A stretch of DNA of 64,000 nucleotides from Mesobacillus jeotgali (GTDB lineage Bacteria > Bacillota > Bacilli > Bacillales > Cytobacillaceae): the NCBI RefSeq assembly GCF_014856545.2, contig NZ_CP109811.1, forward strand, positions 1,420,001 to 1,484,000, written 5' to 3'. Below are positions 53,005 to 63,283 of this stretch, in pieces. A model generated the notes under the pieces. The model did not search any database. It was not told the origin of the DNA and saw nothing but the letters and a program-made list of their open reading frames with translations. Position 1 is the stretch's first letter, and each line of letters begins with the position of its first letter. Made by a program: the position numbers and the translations under genes.

Positions 53005-54507
53005 TTACTTCAGCTCTAGCGAATCTTGTGAATATAATGATTTTTCCTTTAGTAGTTTCTTCAGTTTTACCTTGTTTTTTCGACCGGACAGAATGTAAAG
53101 GAAATCTCCAGCCAGAATCACTGTATTCCCGGTAGGTGCAATCAGCTTGCCATGGCGGATAATCGCATTCACCAGTGTCCCTTCCGGAAAGGGAATCTCC
53201 ATCAAGGTTTTTCCGACAATTGCACTATCGCTTTCCATTTCATATTCAATCATCTCAGCATCTGCTTTTCCGAGTGAGATCAGCTCAAGTGACTGCATCG
53301 GTGTCGTTTTTTTAGGGCCGTTCAATCCCAGCTTATTGGCCAGCATTGGTATGGTAGCTCCCTGGATCAGCGCACTTGTCAGTACGACGAAGAAGACAAC
53401 ATTGAAAATCTGATGACTGTCTTCGATGCCTGCCAGTAAAGGGAAGGTGGCTAGGATGATAGGCACGGCGCCTTTCAGTCCAGCCCAAGAAAGGAAAATG
53501 CGCTCCTTTTGGGAATAATCCATTTTTATTGTCGACAAAAATACAGCAACAGGTCTTGCCACCAGCATCAGAATCAGAGATATCAGTATGCCCTGAATCA
53601 AAATAGCCGGTTTGAAAAGCTCTGATGGAAATACAAGCAGTCCAAGTATGACAAACATAAGAATCTGCATCATCCAGGCGAAACCTTCGGAAAAACGGAA
53701 AATAGAATGGCGATACGCGATTTCAGCGTTACCAATGATAATTGCCGCAATATATACAGCCAAAAGACCGCTCCCATTCATGAAAGTAGTAACCCCATAA
53801 GTAAGCAATGCAAATGCGGTGGCGAAAACTGGATAAAGCCCACTGGAGTCAAGGTTTATTGAATTCAATGCTTTAACAGCGACCTTTCCAAAAATAACAC
53901 CCAGAATCAGGCCCAACCCCATTTGCAAAAAGAAGTCCCCGATCAACTTGAGGATACTTGCATCAGGTACAGTTATGAGTTCAATCATTGCTACGGTTAA
54001 AAAAACTGCCATCGGATCATTCGATCCTGATTCTGCTTCAAGAGTAGAACCAAGTTTTGAAGATATATTATGACCTTTTAGAACTGCAAAAACAGCAGCG
54101 GCATCAGTAGAACCAACAATTGCTCCAAATAATATGGCTTCTAGCCAATCAAGGCCCAAAATCATTTTCGCAGCACCTGCAATGATTCCAGAGGTTATTA
54201 ACACTCCAACCGTTGCAAGAGATAATGAAGGGATAATTACTGGCCTGACGTCTTTCAAATTTGTTTGGAGGCCGCCTTCAAACAGGATGATGACGAGGGC
54301 GATAACACCGACCATCTGTGCCATGGCTGCATTATCAAAATAAATGATGCCAAGAACATCGCTGCCCATGACAATCCCGACCATGATAAAGAAAATAAGG
54401 GAGGGAACTCCAAGTCTGGTTGAAAATCTGGTTGTCAATACCCCGACAATGAATAAAAAAGCTAGAAGAAGGATGAATGAGTCTGTGCTAATAACATGTT
54501 CTGCCAA
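53005..54507 (-). CDS. CPA1-type cation/proton antiporter with TrkA-C domain
   Basis: This 500-residue protein has about 12 membrane helices with the Na+/H+ exchanger core ('GSTDAAAVFAVLKGHNISSKL', ending in the E-S-G-S-N-D-P motif) and a cytosolic C-terminal TrkA-C-like domain at about 410-485 ('SAIVGKTLMEIPFPEGTLV'). This layout fits potassium/proton antiporters of the NhaP2/CvrA type. The TTG start is supported by AAAGGGGGAG. The C-terminal domain probably senses a nucleotide ligand. Confidence 0.85.
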   Translation of the reverse strand: MAEHVISTDSFILLLAFLFIVGVLTTRFSTRLGVPSLIFFIMVGIVMGSDVLGIIYFDNAAMAQMVGVIALVIILFEGGLQTNLKDVRPVIIPSLSLATVGVLITSGIIAGAAKMILGLDWLEAILFGAIVGSTDAAAVFAVLKGHNISSKLGSTLEAESGSNDPMAVFLTVAMIELITVPDASILKLIGDFFLQMGLGLILGVIFGKVAVKALNSINLDSSGLYPVFATAFALLTYGVTTFMNGSGLLAVYIAAIIIGNAEIAYRHSIFRFSEGFAWMMQILMFVILGLLVFPSELFKPAILIQGILISLILMLVARPVAVFLSTIKMDYSQKERIFLSWAGLKGAVPIILATFPLLAGIEDSHQIFNVVFFVVLTSALIQGATIPMLANKLGLNGPKKTTPMQSLELISLGKADAEMIEYEMESDSAIVGKTLMEIPFPEGTLVNAIIRHGKLIAPTGNTVILAGDFLYILSGRKNKVKLKKLLKEKSLYSQDSLELK

Positions 54508-54521
54508 TAAAAACTCCCCCT

Positions 54522-55076
54522 TTATAAATTGATATCAATCTTAACCGGAACCGTTTCCTGGTCAATTCCAATGAAATGCTTTGTTTCTGATGGAGAGGCA
54601 TGCTGAAGTCTTTTTTGGATCAGTGAAATCGCAACGCCCTGGGAGTAGGCGTGGTAGCCAAATGTTTTCCTGAGGGTGGTCATTCCGACCGGCTCATCAA
54701 TACCGGCACTTTTTGCTGCTGTATTAATGATCCTGTATGCTTGTTGCCTTGTAAGTGGATTGGCAGTTTTTCTGGATTTAAAAAGATAGTCTGTATCAAT
54801 AAAAGAATTTTGATTTAAGTAATTTTTTAGGGACCGCCGTATGGAGGCATTTAAGTAAACAGGAGGATTGTTATAAGAAGGGATGGTAAGAAACTCTAGT
54901 ATTTCACCATCCTTGCTGCAGACATCATGGACACGCAGGCATAGTAATTCCGGAAGTTTAATTCCAGTATTGATTCCAAGCAAAAACAAACAGTAATCCC
55001 TGGCCGAATGGTTTTCTAGGAAATTTTTCATCAGCGTAATTTTCTCTTTGGATTTAATTGCGTTTACCGTTTTCAT
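54522..55076 (-). CDS. Tyrosine-recombinase-like protein lacking catalytic residues
   Basis: The 184-residue protein equals the catalytic domain of tyrosine recombinases. Box I 'NTGIKLPELLCL' has Lys 40 where the catalytic Arg should be. The H-x-L-R box reads 'MTTLRKTFG' (Thr for His). The nucleophile position in 'SETKHFIGI' is Phe 168 instead of Tyr. His 159 and Arg 136 remain. It should still fold and bind DNA but not cut it. It is encoded in core chromosome, 14 bp upstream of (and co-directional with) the antiporter gene. Confidence 0.75.
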   Translation of the reverse strand: MKTVNAIKSKEKITLMKNFLENHSARDYCLFLLGINTGIKLPELLCLRVHDVCSKDGEILEFLTIPSYNNPPVYLNASIRRSLKNYLNQNSFIDTDYLFKSRKTANPLTRQQAYRIINTAAKSAGIDEPVGMTTLRKTFGYHAYSQGVAISLIQKRLQHASPSETKHFIGIDQETVPVKIDINL

Positions 55077-55218
55077 TGAATCACTTCCTTAGGTAACTTA
55101 ATTATATCTTAAATCTGATTTTGTAACATACAAAATGCTTGTGAATTTTTTGTTAAGCTTCATACAAATGTTATAATGAACAGAATCGAAAAAATTTAGG
55201 ACTAATCTGGAGGCAATT

Positions 55219-55689
55219 ATGCTGACTTTTGAACAAAAACTTGCAATCATTGAATCATTTTCTGAATTAGAACGAAAAAATGTCTCTTTAGGCCGTGTGA
55301 ACTTTCAATTTGCCGAAAGCATTTATGAAAAGAAAAATGTAGTGTATCATCTTCATCCTAATGGAAATGGTTTTGTCTATGGAGAGTTTTTAGATGGTTA
55401 TGACGCTGATCCCAAAGGGCTGGTGAATATCCGTGATTTTACTGCGGAAGAACTTAAATCAATCATTAAAAAATCAATAGATTCCCTATCAGCCGACAGT
55501 ACCGTTGAAGCAGCCATAATAGAGGACAATGAAGAGGAACGCTGGATCAATTCAGAAAATCATACACTGATTCTTGTTCATGAAGATGACATGTGGAATG
55601 TGTATGCTGGCCTGAATCTTGATGGTACATTCCTCTCTTACAATGAGGCTAAACAATATTTAGAAGAAGAAGGATTCAGGAAAAGATAA
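55219..55689 (+). CDS. Conserved-looking soluble protein, unknown
   Basis: This 156-residue acidic protein starts at ATG after CTGGAGGC. Features seen: 'NVVYHLHPNGNGFVYGEFLDG' in the first half and a C-terminal 'WNVYAGLNLDGTFLSYNEAKQYL'. No membrane segment or known catalytic motif. It stands alone with its own terminator, divergent from the recombinase-like gene. Confidence 0.6.
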   Translation: MLTFEQKLAIIESFSELERKNVSLGRVNFQFAESIYEKKNVVYHLHPNGNGFVYGEFLDGYDADPKGLVNIRDFTAEELKSIIKKSIDSLSADSTVEAAIIEDNEEERWINSENHTLILVHEDDMWNVYAGLNLDGTFLSYNEAKQYLEEEGFRKR

Positions 55690-55718
55690 AAAGGATGCCG
55701 GCGGGCATCCTTTTATTA
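55686..55718 (+). terminator. Terminator
   Basis: AAAAAGGATGCC and GGCATCCTTTTATT flank a short loop. Confidence 0.85.
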
Positions 55719-55745
55719 TTCAATCGTTTTTCCCTTTGGTAAGGA

Positions 55746-57542
55746 TTATAATTTGAAATTCCCTGTCAATTTTTCTAACTCTGTTGCTGTCCGCTGGAGG
55801 ATTTTTGTCGTCTCATTTACATTCTCTGCGATTCTGAGCTGGTCCTGTGTGGACTGGTCTGTCTGACCGGTACCTGCTGCAATCTGCTGGGAGGCCTGCG
55901 AGACTGTATCAAGCGAGTTGGTTATTTGTTCAATTGCGATGACCTGCTGTTCAATGGCAGATGCGATATTATTGGAGTTATCCTCGATCTCCAAGGTTGT
56001 TTCATATATTTGATGTAATGTATTTTTTGCGTTCGCAGAAAGGTCTTTATTATATTGGACTGCTTCTCTCGTTTTTGAGATGTAGTCTACTGCAGTGCGG
56101 GTGTTTTGGACATTCTCGTTCACAATGGAAATGATCGTGGAAGCTGATTTCGCGCTTTCCTCAGCAAGCTTCCGGACCTCGTTTGCGACAACAGCAAATC
56201 CCTTGCCATGTTCTCCGGCCCTGGCAGCTTCAATAGCAGCATTCAATGCCAACAGGTTTGTTTGATCAGAGATGGTATTGATGATTTTAACGAATTGTGT
56301 GATTTTGTCTGATTGCTTTTCAAGAACCGTAATTATTTCAGCCAGCTGATTTGTATTTTCGTCTACGGCTTCTAGTCCTTCAAGCATCTCATCGATTCTG
56401 ACGGTTCCTTCCTTGGAGGTGACCGTTGAATTTTTAGCGATGTAGCTTGCCTGCTGTGCAGATGCGTTGATTTCTTCGATGCCTGCATTGATTTCTTCTA
56501 ATGTCGCCTGCATCTCCTCAATATTTGCGTTCTGTTCCTGTGTGCTTGCTGCTGCCTGCTGGTTAGCTGCAGTCAATTCCCTGATTGCTTCGACAGAACT
56601 GGAGGCTATCTTGGATAATCCAACTGTTTCACTTGAAACTTCCCTTGAGCTTGTTTGCACCTGTGAAACGAGGGTTCTAAGTGAGCCAGTCATTGTATTG
56701 ATACTATCAGCCAATGCTCCGATTTCATCTTTAGATTTTACTATAATATCTTCTTGCGACAGGTCACCTTTTGCGATGTTTGCTGTTAAAATCCTGATTT
56801 TATTCAGTGGCTTGATGAGCCTGGACACCAGGAGATACATAGCGGCACTTGAGAGGACCAGGATAATAAGAGCGAGGATCCAAATTCCAGCAACCTCTGC
56901 ATTGATTTTTTTATTTACCTGAGATACATCAAATTCGACTCCATAAAGGGCGATTGTTTTTCCTGCCATATCTGTGATAGGTGCGAAGCCAGTCATTTTT
57001 GATCCGTTTTGTGAATTGTATATTTCTGTAGTTGTCCGTTTATTTTCCTTAAAAGCCGCAAGCGCTGCCTGATCAAATTCCTTGCCGCCCGTATAGCTTG
57101 AACCATAGGTGAGATCCTTCGTCATCATGGCCGAGCTCATAGTCGGGAGTGAAAGTTTATCGCCTTCCATTGTGACCAAATAAAGATTATGTATCAATGG
57201 ATTTTCTTTTAGTACTTGGTCCATTTGCTTCTGCATTGAGGTTACACCTGGATTGTTCTTTGAAGGGTTCGCAATAATCGTTTGCGCTTTTCCAGCAGAA
57301 ATCTGGTCCGACAACAAGCTTGAAATTGTGTTAAGCTCCGCCTCCATCGATTCTAGGTTGCTCGCTCTGATGGTGTATTGAGCATAGATTGTAGTAGCCA
57401 ATGCGAGGAGGAGCATTGAGATTATGCTTAAAGAAACAATCTTTAGTTTTAGACTCATATTCCTGTTGGAATTTTTTTGCTTGAATTTTTTTCTGTTCTT
57501 GCTGTTTTTTTTGTCAGTTTTCGTTTTCTTCTTGAAAAGCAA
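55746..57542 (-). CDS. Methyl-accepting chemotaxis protein
   Basis: The product is about 598 residues from TTG 57542 (GAGGGAG 8 nt upstream); an in-frame ATG at 57617 lacks a good site. A very basic N-terminus precedes a first membrane helix. A periplasmic-side sCache-like sensor region (about 55-215), second helix, HAMP domain, and the long cytoplasmic coiled coil follow. The signalling tip '[34 protein letters not shown]' (seen as two adjoining motifs) is fully conserved. It signals through CheA; the ligand is unknown. Confidence 0.88.
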   Translation of the reverse strand: MLFKKKTKTDKKNSKNRKKFKQKNSNRNMSLKLKIVSLSIISMLLLALATTIYAQYTIRASNLESMEAELNTISSLLSDQISAGKAQTIIANPSKNNPGVTSMQKQMDQVLKENPLIHNLYLVTMEGDKLSLPTMSSAMMTKDLTYGSSYTGGKEFDQAALAAFKENKRTTTEIYNSQNGSKMTGFAPITDMAGKTIALYGVEFDVSQVNKKINAEVAGIWILALIILVLSSAAMYLLVSRLIKPLNKIRILTANIAKGDLSQEDIIVKSKDEIGALADSINTMTGSLRTLVSQVQTSSREVSSETVGLSKIASSSVEAIRELTAANQQAAASTQEQNANIEEMQATLEEINAGIEEINASAQQASYIAKNSTVTSKEGTVRIDEMLEGLEAVDENTNQLAEIITVLEKQSDKITQFVKIINTISDQTNLLALNAAIEAARAGEHGKGFAVVANEVRKLAEESAKSASTIISIVNENVQNTRTAVDYISKTREAVQYNKDLSANAKNTLHQIYETTLEIEDNSNNIASAIEQQVIAIEQITNSLDTVSQASQQIAAGTGQTDQSTQDQLRIAENVNETTKILQRTATELEKLTGNFKL

Positions 57543-57740
57543 TTTGTCCACTCCCTCTGATCTTCTAGGCGAAATGTTTTTCTGAGAACAACCGGTATTC
57601 TTCATTATCGTTCTCATATTATTGTTATTTTCGGCAACTTTCGAAAATAGTTAAGAAAAAAGGACTATATTAGTCGGAATTTTTCCATTGACAAATATCC
57701 AGTAATTTCCTATATTTAAAGTAATAACATATTCTCTTTT

Positions 57741-57865
57741 TAAAGGGGAGTAGCTGTTACAATGAAGTCGTCATTCCCGAGATGTAAGTCTCCGGCTTTA
57801 TTGGCAACGTTGACGTTGTTAGCCAGACCTTTGCCGTGGTGATAAAGGTCTTTTTATATGTAGTT
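57741..57865 (+). promoter_or_regulatory. yybP-ykoY Mn2+ riboswitch
   Basis: AAAGGGGAGTAGC, CCCGAGATGTAAGTCTCCGG, then GGCAACGTTGACG and TAGCCAGACCTTTGCC match the yybP-ykoY aptamer. It lies 90 nt before a TerC-family gene, its classical partner. Mn2+ should favour antitermination and switch the exporter on. Confidence 0.92.
57822..57860 (+). terminator. Riboswitch terminator
   Basis: AGACCTT and AAGGTCT form a hairpin followed by TTTTTA. The 5' arm overlaps the aptamer 3' end, so the two folds compete. A second GGCCTTTAC/GTAAGGGTC hairpin with TTTTCTTTT follows at 57870-57900. Confidence 0.8.
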
Positions 57866-57955
57866 TCAGGCCTTTACTATGACGGTAAGGGTCTTTTCTT
57901 TTGACCATGCGAAGGGGTATTTGGTTGACCAATCAATGGTTAGGAGGAAAAGACA

Positions 57956-58744
57956 ATGGAACTGACTTTATTACTGGAGTATGGATGGGTACTGCTCGTG
58001 CTTGTTGCAATGGAGGGGCTTTTGGCAGCAGATAATGCACTGGTGCTTGCAATCATGGTGAAGCACCTTCCTAAAGACAAACGCAAAAAGGCTTTGTTTT
58101 ATGGATTGGCAGGGGCATTTGTGTTCCGCTTAACATCACTTTTTGTGATATCCTTCCTCGTTGATGTATGGCAAGCTCAGGCAATTGGAGCGTTATATCT
58201 GCTGTTCATTTCTGTAAATCATATCATCAGAAAACGTGCCATCAGGGACAATACAGAAAATCAAGAGCAGTTACCGACAAAAGAAAGTAAGGACAAAAGC
58301 GGCTTTTGGATGACAGTCTTTAAAGTTGAGGTTGCTGACATTGCTTTTGCCGTTGATTCCATTCTGGCAGCAGTAGCACTGGCTGTAGTATTGCCGGAAA
58401 CTCCTCTTCCAGACATCGGAGGGATGGACGGGGGACAATTCCTCGTCATCTTTGCCGGCGGGATGATTGGTCTGATCATCATGCGATTTGCTGCTAATAT
58501 GTTTGTGAATTTGCTTGAAAGAAGGCCAGGTCTGGAAATCGCCGCGTTTGCGATAGTGGGCTGGGTGGGGGTAAAACTGGCTATTTTAACATTGTCCCAC
58601 CCTGCCTTAGGCATCTTGAATCCTGAGTTTGCCCATTCAACAGAATGGAAACTAACCTTCTATGCAGTGCTTGCAGGAATTGCTGCGGCAGGCTGGTTCC
58701 TGTCCAATGATAAAACTGCAGAAACTGTCAAAAAGGTATCATAG
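57956..58744 (+). CDS. TerC-family Mn2+ exporter
   Basis: The 262-residue membrane protein has about seven helices and the TerC motifs 'LVAMEGLLAADNALVLAIMV' and 'VEVADIAFAVDSILAAVAL', whose Asp residues bind metal. TerC proteins of bacilli (MeeF/MeeY) move Mn2+ out and metallate exoenzymes. The Mn2+ riboswitch upstream gives direct support. Confidence 0.9.
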   Translation: MELTLLLEYGWVLLVLVAMEGLLAADNALVLAIMVKHLPKDKRKKALFYGLAGAFVFRLTSLFVISFLVDVWQAQAIGALYLLFISVNHIIRKRAIRDNTENQEQLPTKESKDKSGFWMTVFKVEVADIAFAVDSILAAVALAVVLPETPLPDIGGMDGGQFLVIFAGGMIGLIIMRFAANMFVNLLERRPGLEIAAFAIVGWVGVKLAILTLSHPALGILNPEFAHSTEWKLTFYAVLAGIAAAGWFLSNDKTAETVKKVS

Positions 58745-59096
58745 TGACATCTGGTCTGAAGTATGATTCATCTGTGTCGAAGTGCAGATGGGTTGTACTT
58801 CTTTTCTTGTACCATTGGCGATTGATGGAAGTGTAATACTGAAAGTAATATGTGCTCGAAAAAGCAATAATCGATATAAAAAAGCTTGTTCTTTGATAAT
58901 CTTCGCCCGATTACCAATAATAAGGGCGGAGTGATTCACGTTTTTCCTTCATAATGCGTTAGCTGTTTAGTATAAGGGTATAATTTAAAAAATGGACAAA
59001 AGGTGCAGAAGGGACATATCTTTGCCCATCAATCCATTTTTCAAGGAGTAAATGTTTTCTAGGAGGTGACTGCCTTACAGATGTAGGGCTTACCCA
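58745..59096. other. Intergenic between terC and the CNNM/CorC-type gene
   Basis: No gene found. ATTCATCTG/CAGATGG forms a weak stem near 58766-58790. AGGAGGTGACTGCC at 59061 looks like a ribosome site but leads only to a six-codon frame ending in TAG 59084. Confidence 0.4.
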
Positions 59097-60413
59097 TTGG
59101 TTATTACTAACTTGCTATTAGTTGTTTTATTGATCGCATTAACTGGTTTTTTCGTGGCGACAGAGTTTGCCATCGTTAAAGTCAGGAGCTCAAGAATAGA
59201 TCAGCTGATCTCAGAAGGAAGGAAAGGAGCGCAATCTGCAAAGCATGTCGTCACTCATCTCGATGAATATCTATCGGCCTGCCAGCTCGGCATTACGATT
59301 ACAGCTTTGGGCCTTGGGTGGCTTGGAGAGCCGACGGTTGAAGAAATGCTCCATCCTGTTTTTGAGAATTTTCATTTGAATCCGTCATTATCTGGTATAT
59401 TATCGTTCGGAATCGCCTTTGTTTCAATTACTTTCTTGCATGTTGTAGTAGGGGAACTGGCTCCAAAAACGGTTGCCATCCAAAAAGCTGAAGCCATTAC
59501 TCTCGCTTTTTCGAAACCAATTATCTGGTTTTATAAGATTATGTACCCTTTTATTTGGTTATTGAATGGTTCAGCCAGGCTGCTTGTAGGTCTGTTTGGT
59601 TTAAAGTCTGCTTCTGAGCATGAAATTGCCCACTCTGAAGAAGAGCTTCGAATTCTTTTATCAGAGAGTTATGAAAGCGGTGAAATCAATCAAAACGAAC
59701 TGAACTATGTGAATAATATTTTTGAGTTCGATGAGCGAATTGCCAAAGAAATTATGGTGCCGCGAACGGAAATCGTCACATTCGATATATCCGATGAAAT
59801 TGAAACGATTATTGATGTGATTCAGAAGGAAAAATATACACGTTACCCGGTGATTGATGGAGAGAAAGATAATATTGTCGGGATGATCAATATCAAGGAG
59901 ATCCTGACTGCAAAATTAACACAAAAGGATCTCAAGAAAGAATCAATTCTGTCTTCATTTATTAAACCAGTCATTCGAGTAATTGAAACAATCCCTATCC
60001 ACGATTTGCTCGTCAAAATGCAGAAAGAACGGATCCATATGGCCATATTGATTGATGAATATGGCGGAACCTCTGGACTGGTCACTGTTGAGGATATTAT
60101 AGAAGAAATTGTTGGAGATATCCGTGATGAGTTTGATGTAGATGAAATCGCGGAAATCAGAAAAGTAAATGAAAATCATTATTTGTTCAGTTCCAGAGTA
60201 CTGATAGATGAAGTAAATGACCTGCTGGGTATCCATATATCAGAAGAAGATGTAGATACTATAGGCGGTTGGTTCATGACTAAGAACATTGATGCCAAAA
60301 TTGGAGATGAAATAGAAGAAGAAGGCTATGTTTTCAAGATTATCGAAATTGACGAATACCATATTGCCTACTTAGAGGTCATGAAAATTGATGAAAACGA
60401 AAAGCCGGACTGA
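59097..60413 (+). CDS. CNNM/CorC-type hemolysin-family membrane protein
   Basis: This 438-residue protein has a DUF21 membrane domain (1-180, '[20 protein letters not shown]', '[21 protein letters not shown]'), paired CBS domains (about 215-330, '[13 protein letters not shown]') and a C-terminal CorC_HlyC domain. The family handles Mg2+ or Co2+ export. The start is uncertain: TTG 59097 has only GTAGGG in front, and the better AGGAGG lies 30 nt upstream but out of usable frame. A small change in the 5' end is possible. Confidence 0.83.
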   Translation: MVITNLLLVVLLIALTGFFVATEFAIVKVRSSRIDQLISEGRKGAQSAKHVVTHLDEYLSACQLGITITALGLGWLGEPTVEEMLHPVFENFHLNPSLSGILSFGIAFVSITFLHVVVGELAPKTVAIQKAEAITLAFSKPIIWFYKIMYPFIWLLNGSARLLVGLFGLKSASEHEIAHSEEELRILLSESYESGEINQNELNYVNNIFEFDERIAKEIMVPRTEIVTFDISDEIETIIDVIQKEKYTRYPVIDGEKDNIVGMINIKEILTAKLTQKDLKKESILSSFIKPVIRVIETIPIHDLLVKMQKERIHMAILIDEYGGTSGLVTVEDIIEEIVGDIRDEFDVDEIAEIRKVNENHYLFSSRVLIDEVNDLLGIHISEEDVDTIGGWFMTKNIDAKIGDEIEEEGYVFKIIEIDEYHIAYLEVMKIDENEKPD

Positions 60414-60432
60414 TTCCGGCTTTTTTCTTTTG
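60400..60432 (+). terminator. Terminator of the CNNM/CorC-type gene
   Basis: AAAAGCCGG and CCGGCTTTTTTC hairpin overlapping the stop codon. Confidence 0.8.
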
Positions 60433-60470
60433 TCTGAAAAACTGTGGCTAATATTGGCAAGTCCCAGATA

Positions 60471-60497
60471 GTTTGAATACATGTCCATGCCGGGTAA
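60471..60497 (+). promoter_or_regulatory. Possible sigma-B promoter
   Basis: GTTTGA (60471-60476) and GGGTAA (60492-60497) are separated by 15 bp, slightly long for sigma-B. The target is a YsnF/YflT-type stress gene, which supports it. Confidence 0.45.
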
Positions 60498-60552
60498 GAA
60501 TACACTACCGGTGCAACCGGATGAATCATACATTTGAATGGAGGAATTAAAA

Positions 60553-61530
60553 ATGGCTAAAAAAGTAGTTGGAGTTTATGATAATCAAACAGAACTAATT
60601 GAAGCAATTGAAGAATACAAAAACAAGGGCTATGCCGTTCAAGATTTCTCAATCATTGGTGATACAAATGATGTTACCACTGCACTTGAAAGCAGAACGG
60701 GTGTAACGACTGAAAATATTGGTACAGATACTGACGACCATAAAGAGGGTGGCTTCTGGCAAAGCCTGATGACAGCATTTGACGCAGACAGAAATCTGGG
60801 TGGCAATGAGCCATCTATTACCGACCGCCTTGTTGGTGTTGGCTTAACGGACGATGCTGCAAGAGAATATGAAGAGGATGTCCGAAATGGACGCATCATT
60901 CTTTTAGCTGAAACGACTGCATCTGGACTTGATGTTGAAGAAACGGGCTATGTTACTGATACATCCGTAACTGGAACTGGTGTTCAAGGGAATTACGAAA
61001 CAGACAACTATGATCGAAATAACCTGGAAACGGGTCGGTACAATGATGAACAAAGACTGCAATTAAGGGAAGAACAATTGGATGTTTCAAAGGATAGAGT
61101 CCAGGCAGGTGAAGTTGAAGTCCATAAGGAAGTAGTAGAGGAGCAGCAGAAGGTTAATATCCCGGTCACACGTGAGGAAGTTTACGTGGAAAGACGTGAT
61201 GTGAACGAGGCTGTCTCTGGCACTGATGCTGTAATGGATGATGATGAAACAATCCGTGTACCAATCATGGAAGAGAAAGTAGAGGTTACAAAAAAACCGG
61301 TTGTTTCTGAAGAGCTTGTCATCGGTAAACGAGAAGTGACAGATACTGAACAAGTTGTGGAAAGTGTAAAGCATGAGGAGGCTCATCTGGAGGCTGATGA
61401 CGATCGTCTCGTCAATGAAGCAGACCGAGGCCGCAATCGCGATTCACTCAAGAATACGACTGATCTAGACCGTGACGGCTACAATAATCCATCAGGTATG
61501 TATCGTGACGGTTATAAGGATAAAAAATAA
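60553..61530 (+). CDS. YsnF/AvaK-type general stress protein
   Basis: The 325-residue product starts at ATG 60553 behind GGAGG. An N-terminal YflT domain (3-110, 'VVGVYDNQTELIEAIEEYK') is followed by a linker and a charged DUF2382 region (about 165-285) with repeated 'LQLREEQLDVSKDRVQAGEV' and 'VPVTREEVYVERR'-like elements (here 'IPVTREEVYVERRDV'). The C-terminal 40 residues are Asp/Arg/Tyr-rich and disordered. It shares the YflT domain with the sigma-B gene at 23829. Confidence 0.85.
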   Translation: MAKKVVGVYDNQTELIEAIEEYKNKGYAVQDFSIIGDTNDVTTALESRTGVTTENIGTDTDDHKEGGFWQSLMTAFDADRNLGGNEPSITDRLVGVGLTDDAAREYEEDVRNGRIILLAETTASGLDVEETGYVTDTSVTGTGVQGNYETDNYDRNNLETGRYNDEQRLQLREEQLDVSKDRVQAGEVEVHKEVVEEQQKVNIPVTREEVYVERRDVNEAVSGTDAVMDDDETIRVPIMEEKVEVTKKPVVSEELVIGKREVTDTEQVVESVKHEEAHLEADDDRLVNEADRGRNRDSLKNTTDLDRDGYNNPSGMYRDGYKDKK

Positions 61531-61544
61531 ATTCCGGATAATAA

Positions 61545-61575
61545 GAAAAGACGCCTTAAAGGCGTCTTTTCTGCG
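61545..61575 (+). terminator. Terminator of the YsnF-type gene
   Basis: AAAAGACGCC and GGCGTCTTTT around a short loop. Confidence 0.85.
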
Positions 61576-61784
61576 TATTGAGGCGACTGACTGCACGCCA
61601 CATCGTGCATTTCCATAAAGGAGTGTCTGTCGGCTTACACAATTCAGCTCATCGCTTGATAAATATAACACGTTGACGGTGCATTAGCAAGAAGAAGTTT
61701 AATGGTGAATTCTTCTTGTTTCACGTTCAATTCATGCAGGGTAAAAAGGTATTAAGGTATAAAGAATTAGGGAAGAGGTACATC

Positions 61785-62492
61785 ATGAAGAAAAATACAT
61801 TACTCATCTCATCTCTTATCATTATAATCACCATGCTGGCTGCTTTCAGTATGCTTGATCCTGAAAAAGAGGAAGAAGACAGGCTGGTTTTGGCATTCGG
61901 CGATTCCCTCACCTATGGTTATGGAGATCAAAAAGGATCAGGTTATATCGATACGCTGCAGACCAAGTTGAACAGCCAGCATAAAAAGGAGTACAACTTT
62001 GATAATGAGGCCATTTATGGTCTTGAATCTACAGGAATCCTTACCCAGCTATCTAATGTCAGTATTAGAGGAAAGCTTGATGAAGCAGACTATTTTATTC
62101 TTTTTATCGGGACGAATGACTTGATCAATAGCAATGGCGGGACTTTAGAAAATCTGAAGCATGAAAAAATAGAACAGGGGCAGGACGTTTATTTGCAAAA
62201 CCTTAATGCGATCCTTAAAATATTGACGGATGGAAACGAGAAAGCGCCCATCCTGCTGCTTGGCCTCTATAATCCATACCCCGACAGCGCAGCAATTGAA
62301 GCGGTGATTGATGATTGGAATAAAGAAATAAGGAAAGTATCTAAAAATGAAAAACAGGTCGTTTTCGTTCCAACCAATGACCTGTTCAAAGGGAAAGATA
62401 AAAACCAGTATTTTAGTGATTCGCTGCATTTAAATGATAAAGGCTATAAACTGATCACCGACCGCATTTTAGAAAGTTACACGTTCAAATAG
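61785..62492 (+). CDS. SGNH/GDSL-type secreted hydrolase (YpmR-like)
   Basis: The product is 235 residues from ATG 61785 (GGAAGAGG in front). An N-terminal hydrophobic segment (7-24) exports or anchors it. Block I 'VLAFGDSLTYGYGDQ' holds the nucleophilic Ser, block III 'FIGTNDLI' the oxyanion Asn, and block V 'DSLHLNDKGY' the Asp-His pair. Substrate unknown; lipid esterases are typical. Confidence 0.85.
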   Translation: MKKNTLLISSLIIIITMLAAFSMLDPEKEEEDRLVLAFGDSLTYGYGDQKGSGYIDTLQTKLNSQHKKEYNFDNEAIYGLESTGILTQLSNVSIRGKLDEADYFILFIGTNDLINSNGGTLENLKHEKIEQGQDVYLQNLNAILKILTDGNEKAPILLLGLYNPYPDSAAIEAVIDDWNKEIRKVSKNEKQVVFVPTNDLFKGKDKNQYFSDSLHLNDKGYKLITDRILESYTFK

Positions 62493-62531
62493 AATCTCTG
62501 GAAAAGCGGAAAATTGCTTCAATAAAAAAAT

Positions 62532-62566
62532 AATGCCTGGCAACAACATTGCCGGGTTTTTTCTTG
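62532..62566 (+). terminator. Terminator of the SGNH hydrolase gene
   Basis: GCCTGGCAA and TTGCCGGGTTTTTTC hairpin. Confidence 0.85.
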
Positions 62567-62652
62567 GTTTTTTTCAAAAACTTCCATGAAACCAATTATG
62601 AAGTAAATTCGTAATATAATAGATTAAAAGAAAAGCTGAAAGGAATTTTTTT

Positions 62653-63219
62653 GTGAAAAAACAACTGCTTGGCAACGCATCCATCACTTTTCTGCTGATT
62701 TTGGCTGCGCTCCTGCTATATTATCAATTCCTCACCAGGCCTGAAATCAATGAAAATGTTCCTTTGCCACAGGACCTGCATCCAGTTGTCCAGAAAAATA
62801 AGGATGTGCTGATCCAGAAGGCAGCAGAGAAAGGGATCAGGGTCCTGGTGACCGATGGGTTCCGTAGTTTTGAAGAACAGAACCAATTATATGAAAAGGG
62901 AAGATCAATAGAAGGACAAATAGTCACTCACGCGAAAGGCGGGGACTCATATCATAATTTTGGTCTGGCAATAGATTTCGCTTTATTGAATAAACAAGGT
63001 AAAGCTCTTTGGGACACCACTTATGATGGAAATGGAAATGGGAAATCTGATTGGATGGAAGTAGTAGACATTGCCAAAGAGCTCGGATTTACATGGGGAG
63101 GAGACTGGAAACACTTTAAGGATTATCCGCACCTTGAAATGCGTTTTGACCTGACAATCAATGACTTGAAACGCGGAAAACGCCCACCGGAAGACGCGCT
63201 GACAGCATCACAAAATTAG
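62653..63219 (+). CDS. cwlK: M15 peptidase, cell-wall L-Ala-D-Glu endopeptidase type (CwlK-like)
   Basis: The 188-residue protein has one N-terminal membrane segment (9-27) and an M15 domain. 'VTDGFRSFEEQNQLYEKGR' and the zinc ligands in 'SYHNFGLAIDFAL' (His, Asp) and 'YPHLEM' (His) are intact. The catalytic Asp/Glu is probably in 'LEM' context. It acts on peptidoglycan stem peptides outside the cell. It starts with GTG behind AAAGGAATT. Confidence 0.82.
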   Translation: MKKQLLGNASITFLLILAALLLYYQFLTRPEINENVPLPQDLHPVVQKNKDVLIQKAAEKGIRVLVTDGFRSFEEQNQLYEKGRSIEGQIVTHAKGGDSYHNFGLAIDFALLNKQGKALWDTTYDGNGNGKSDWMEVVDIAKELGFTWGGDWKHFKDYPHLEMRFDLTINDLKRGKRPPEDALTASQN

Positions 63220-63260
63220 AAAAAGCATCGGGGCCTATTGGGTACCGATGCTTTTAAGGT
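63218..63260 (+). terminator. Terminator
   Basis: AAAAGCATCGG and CCGATGCTTTT around a 14-nt loop, usable from both sides. Confidence 0.8.
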
Positions 63261-63283
63261 TACAACGATCTATTGAAAAGCTA

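Noticed and set aside
59061..59096. Start of the CNNM/CorC-type gene at the AGGAGG-linked GTG or ATG
   Set aside because: Those codons are in a frame that ends at TAG 59084; the gene's own frame has only TTG 59097 or a rare CTG.
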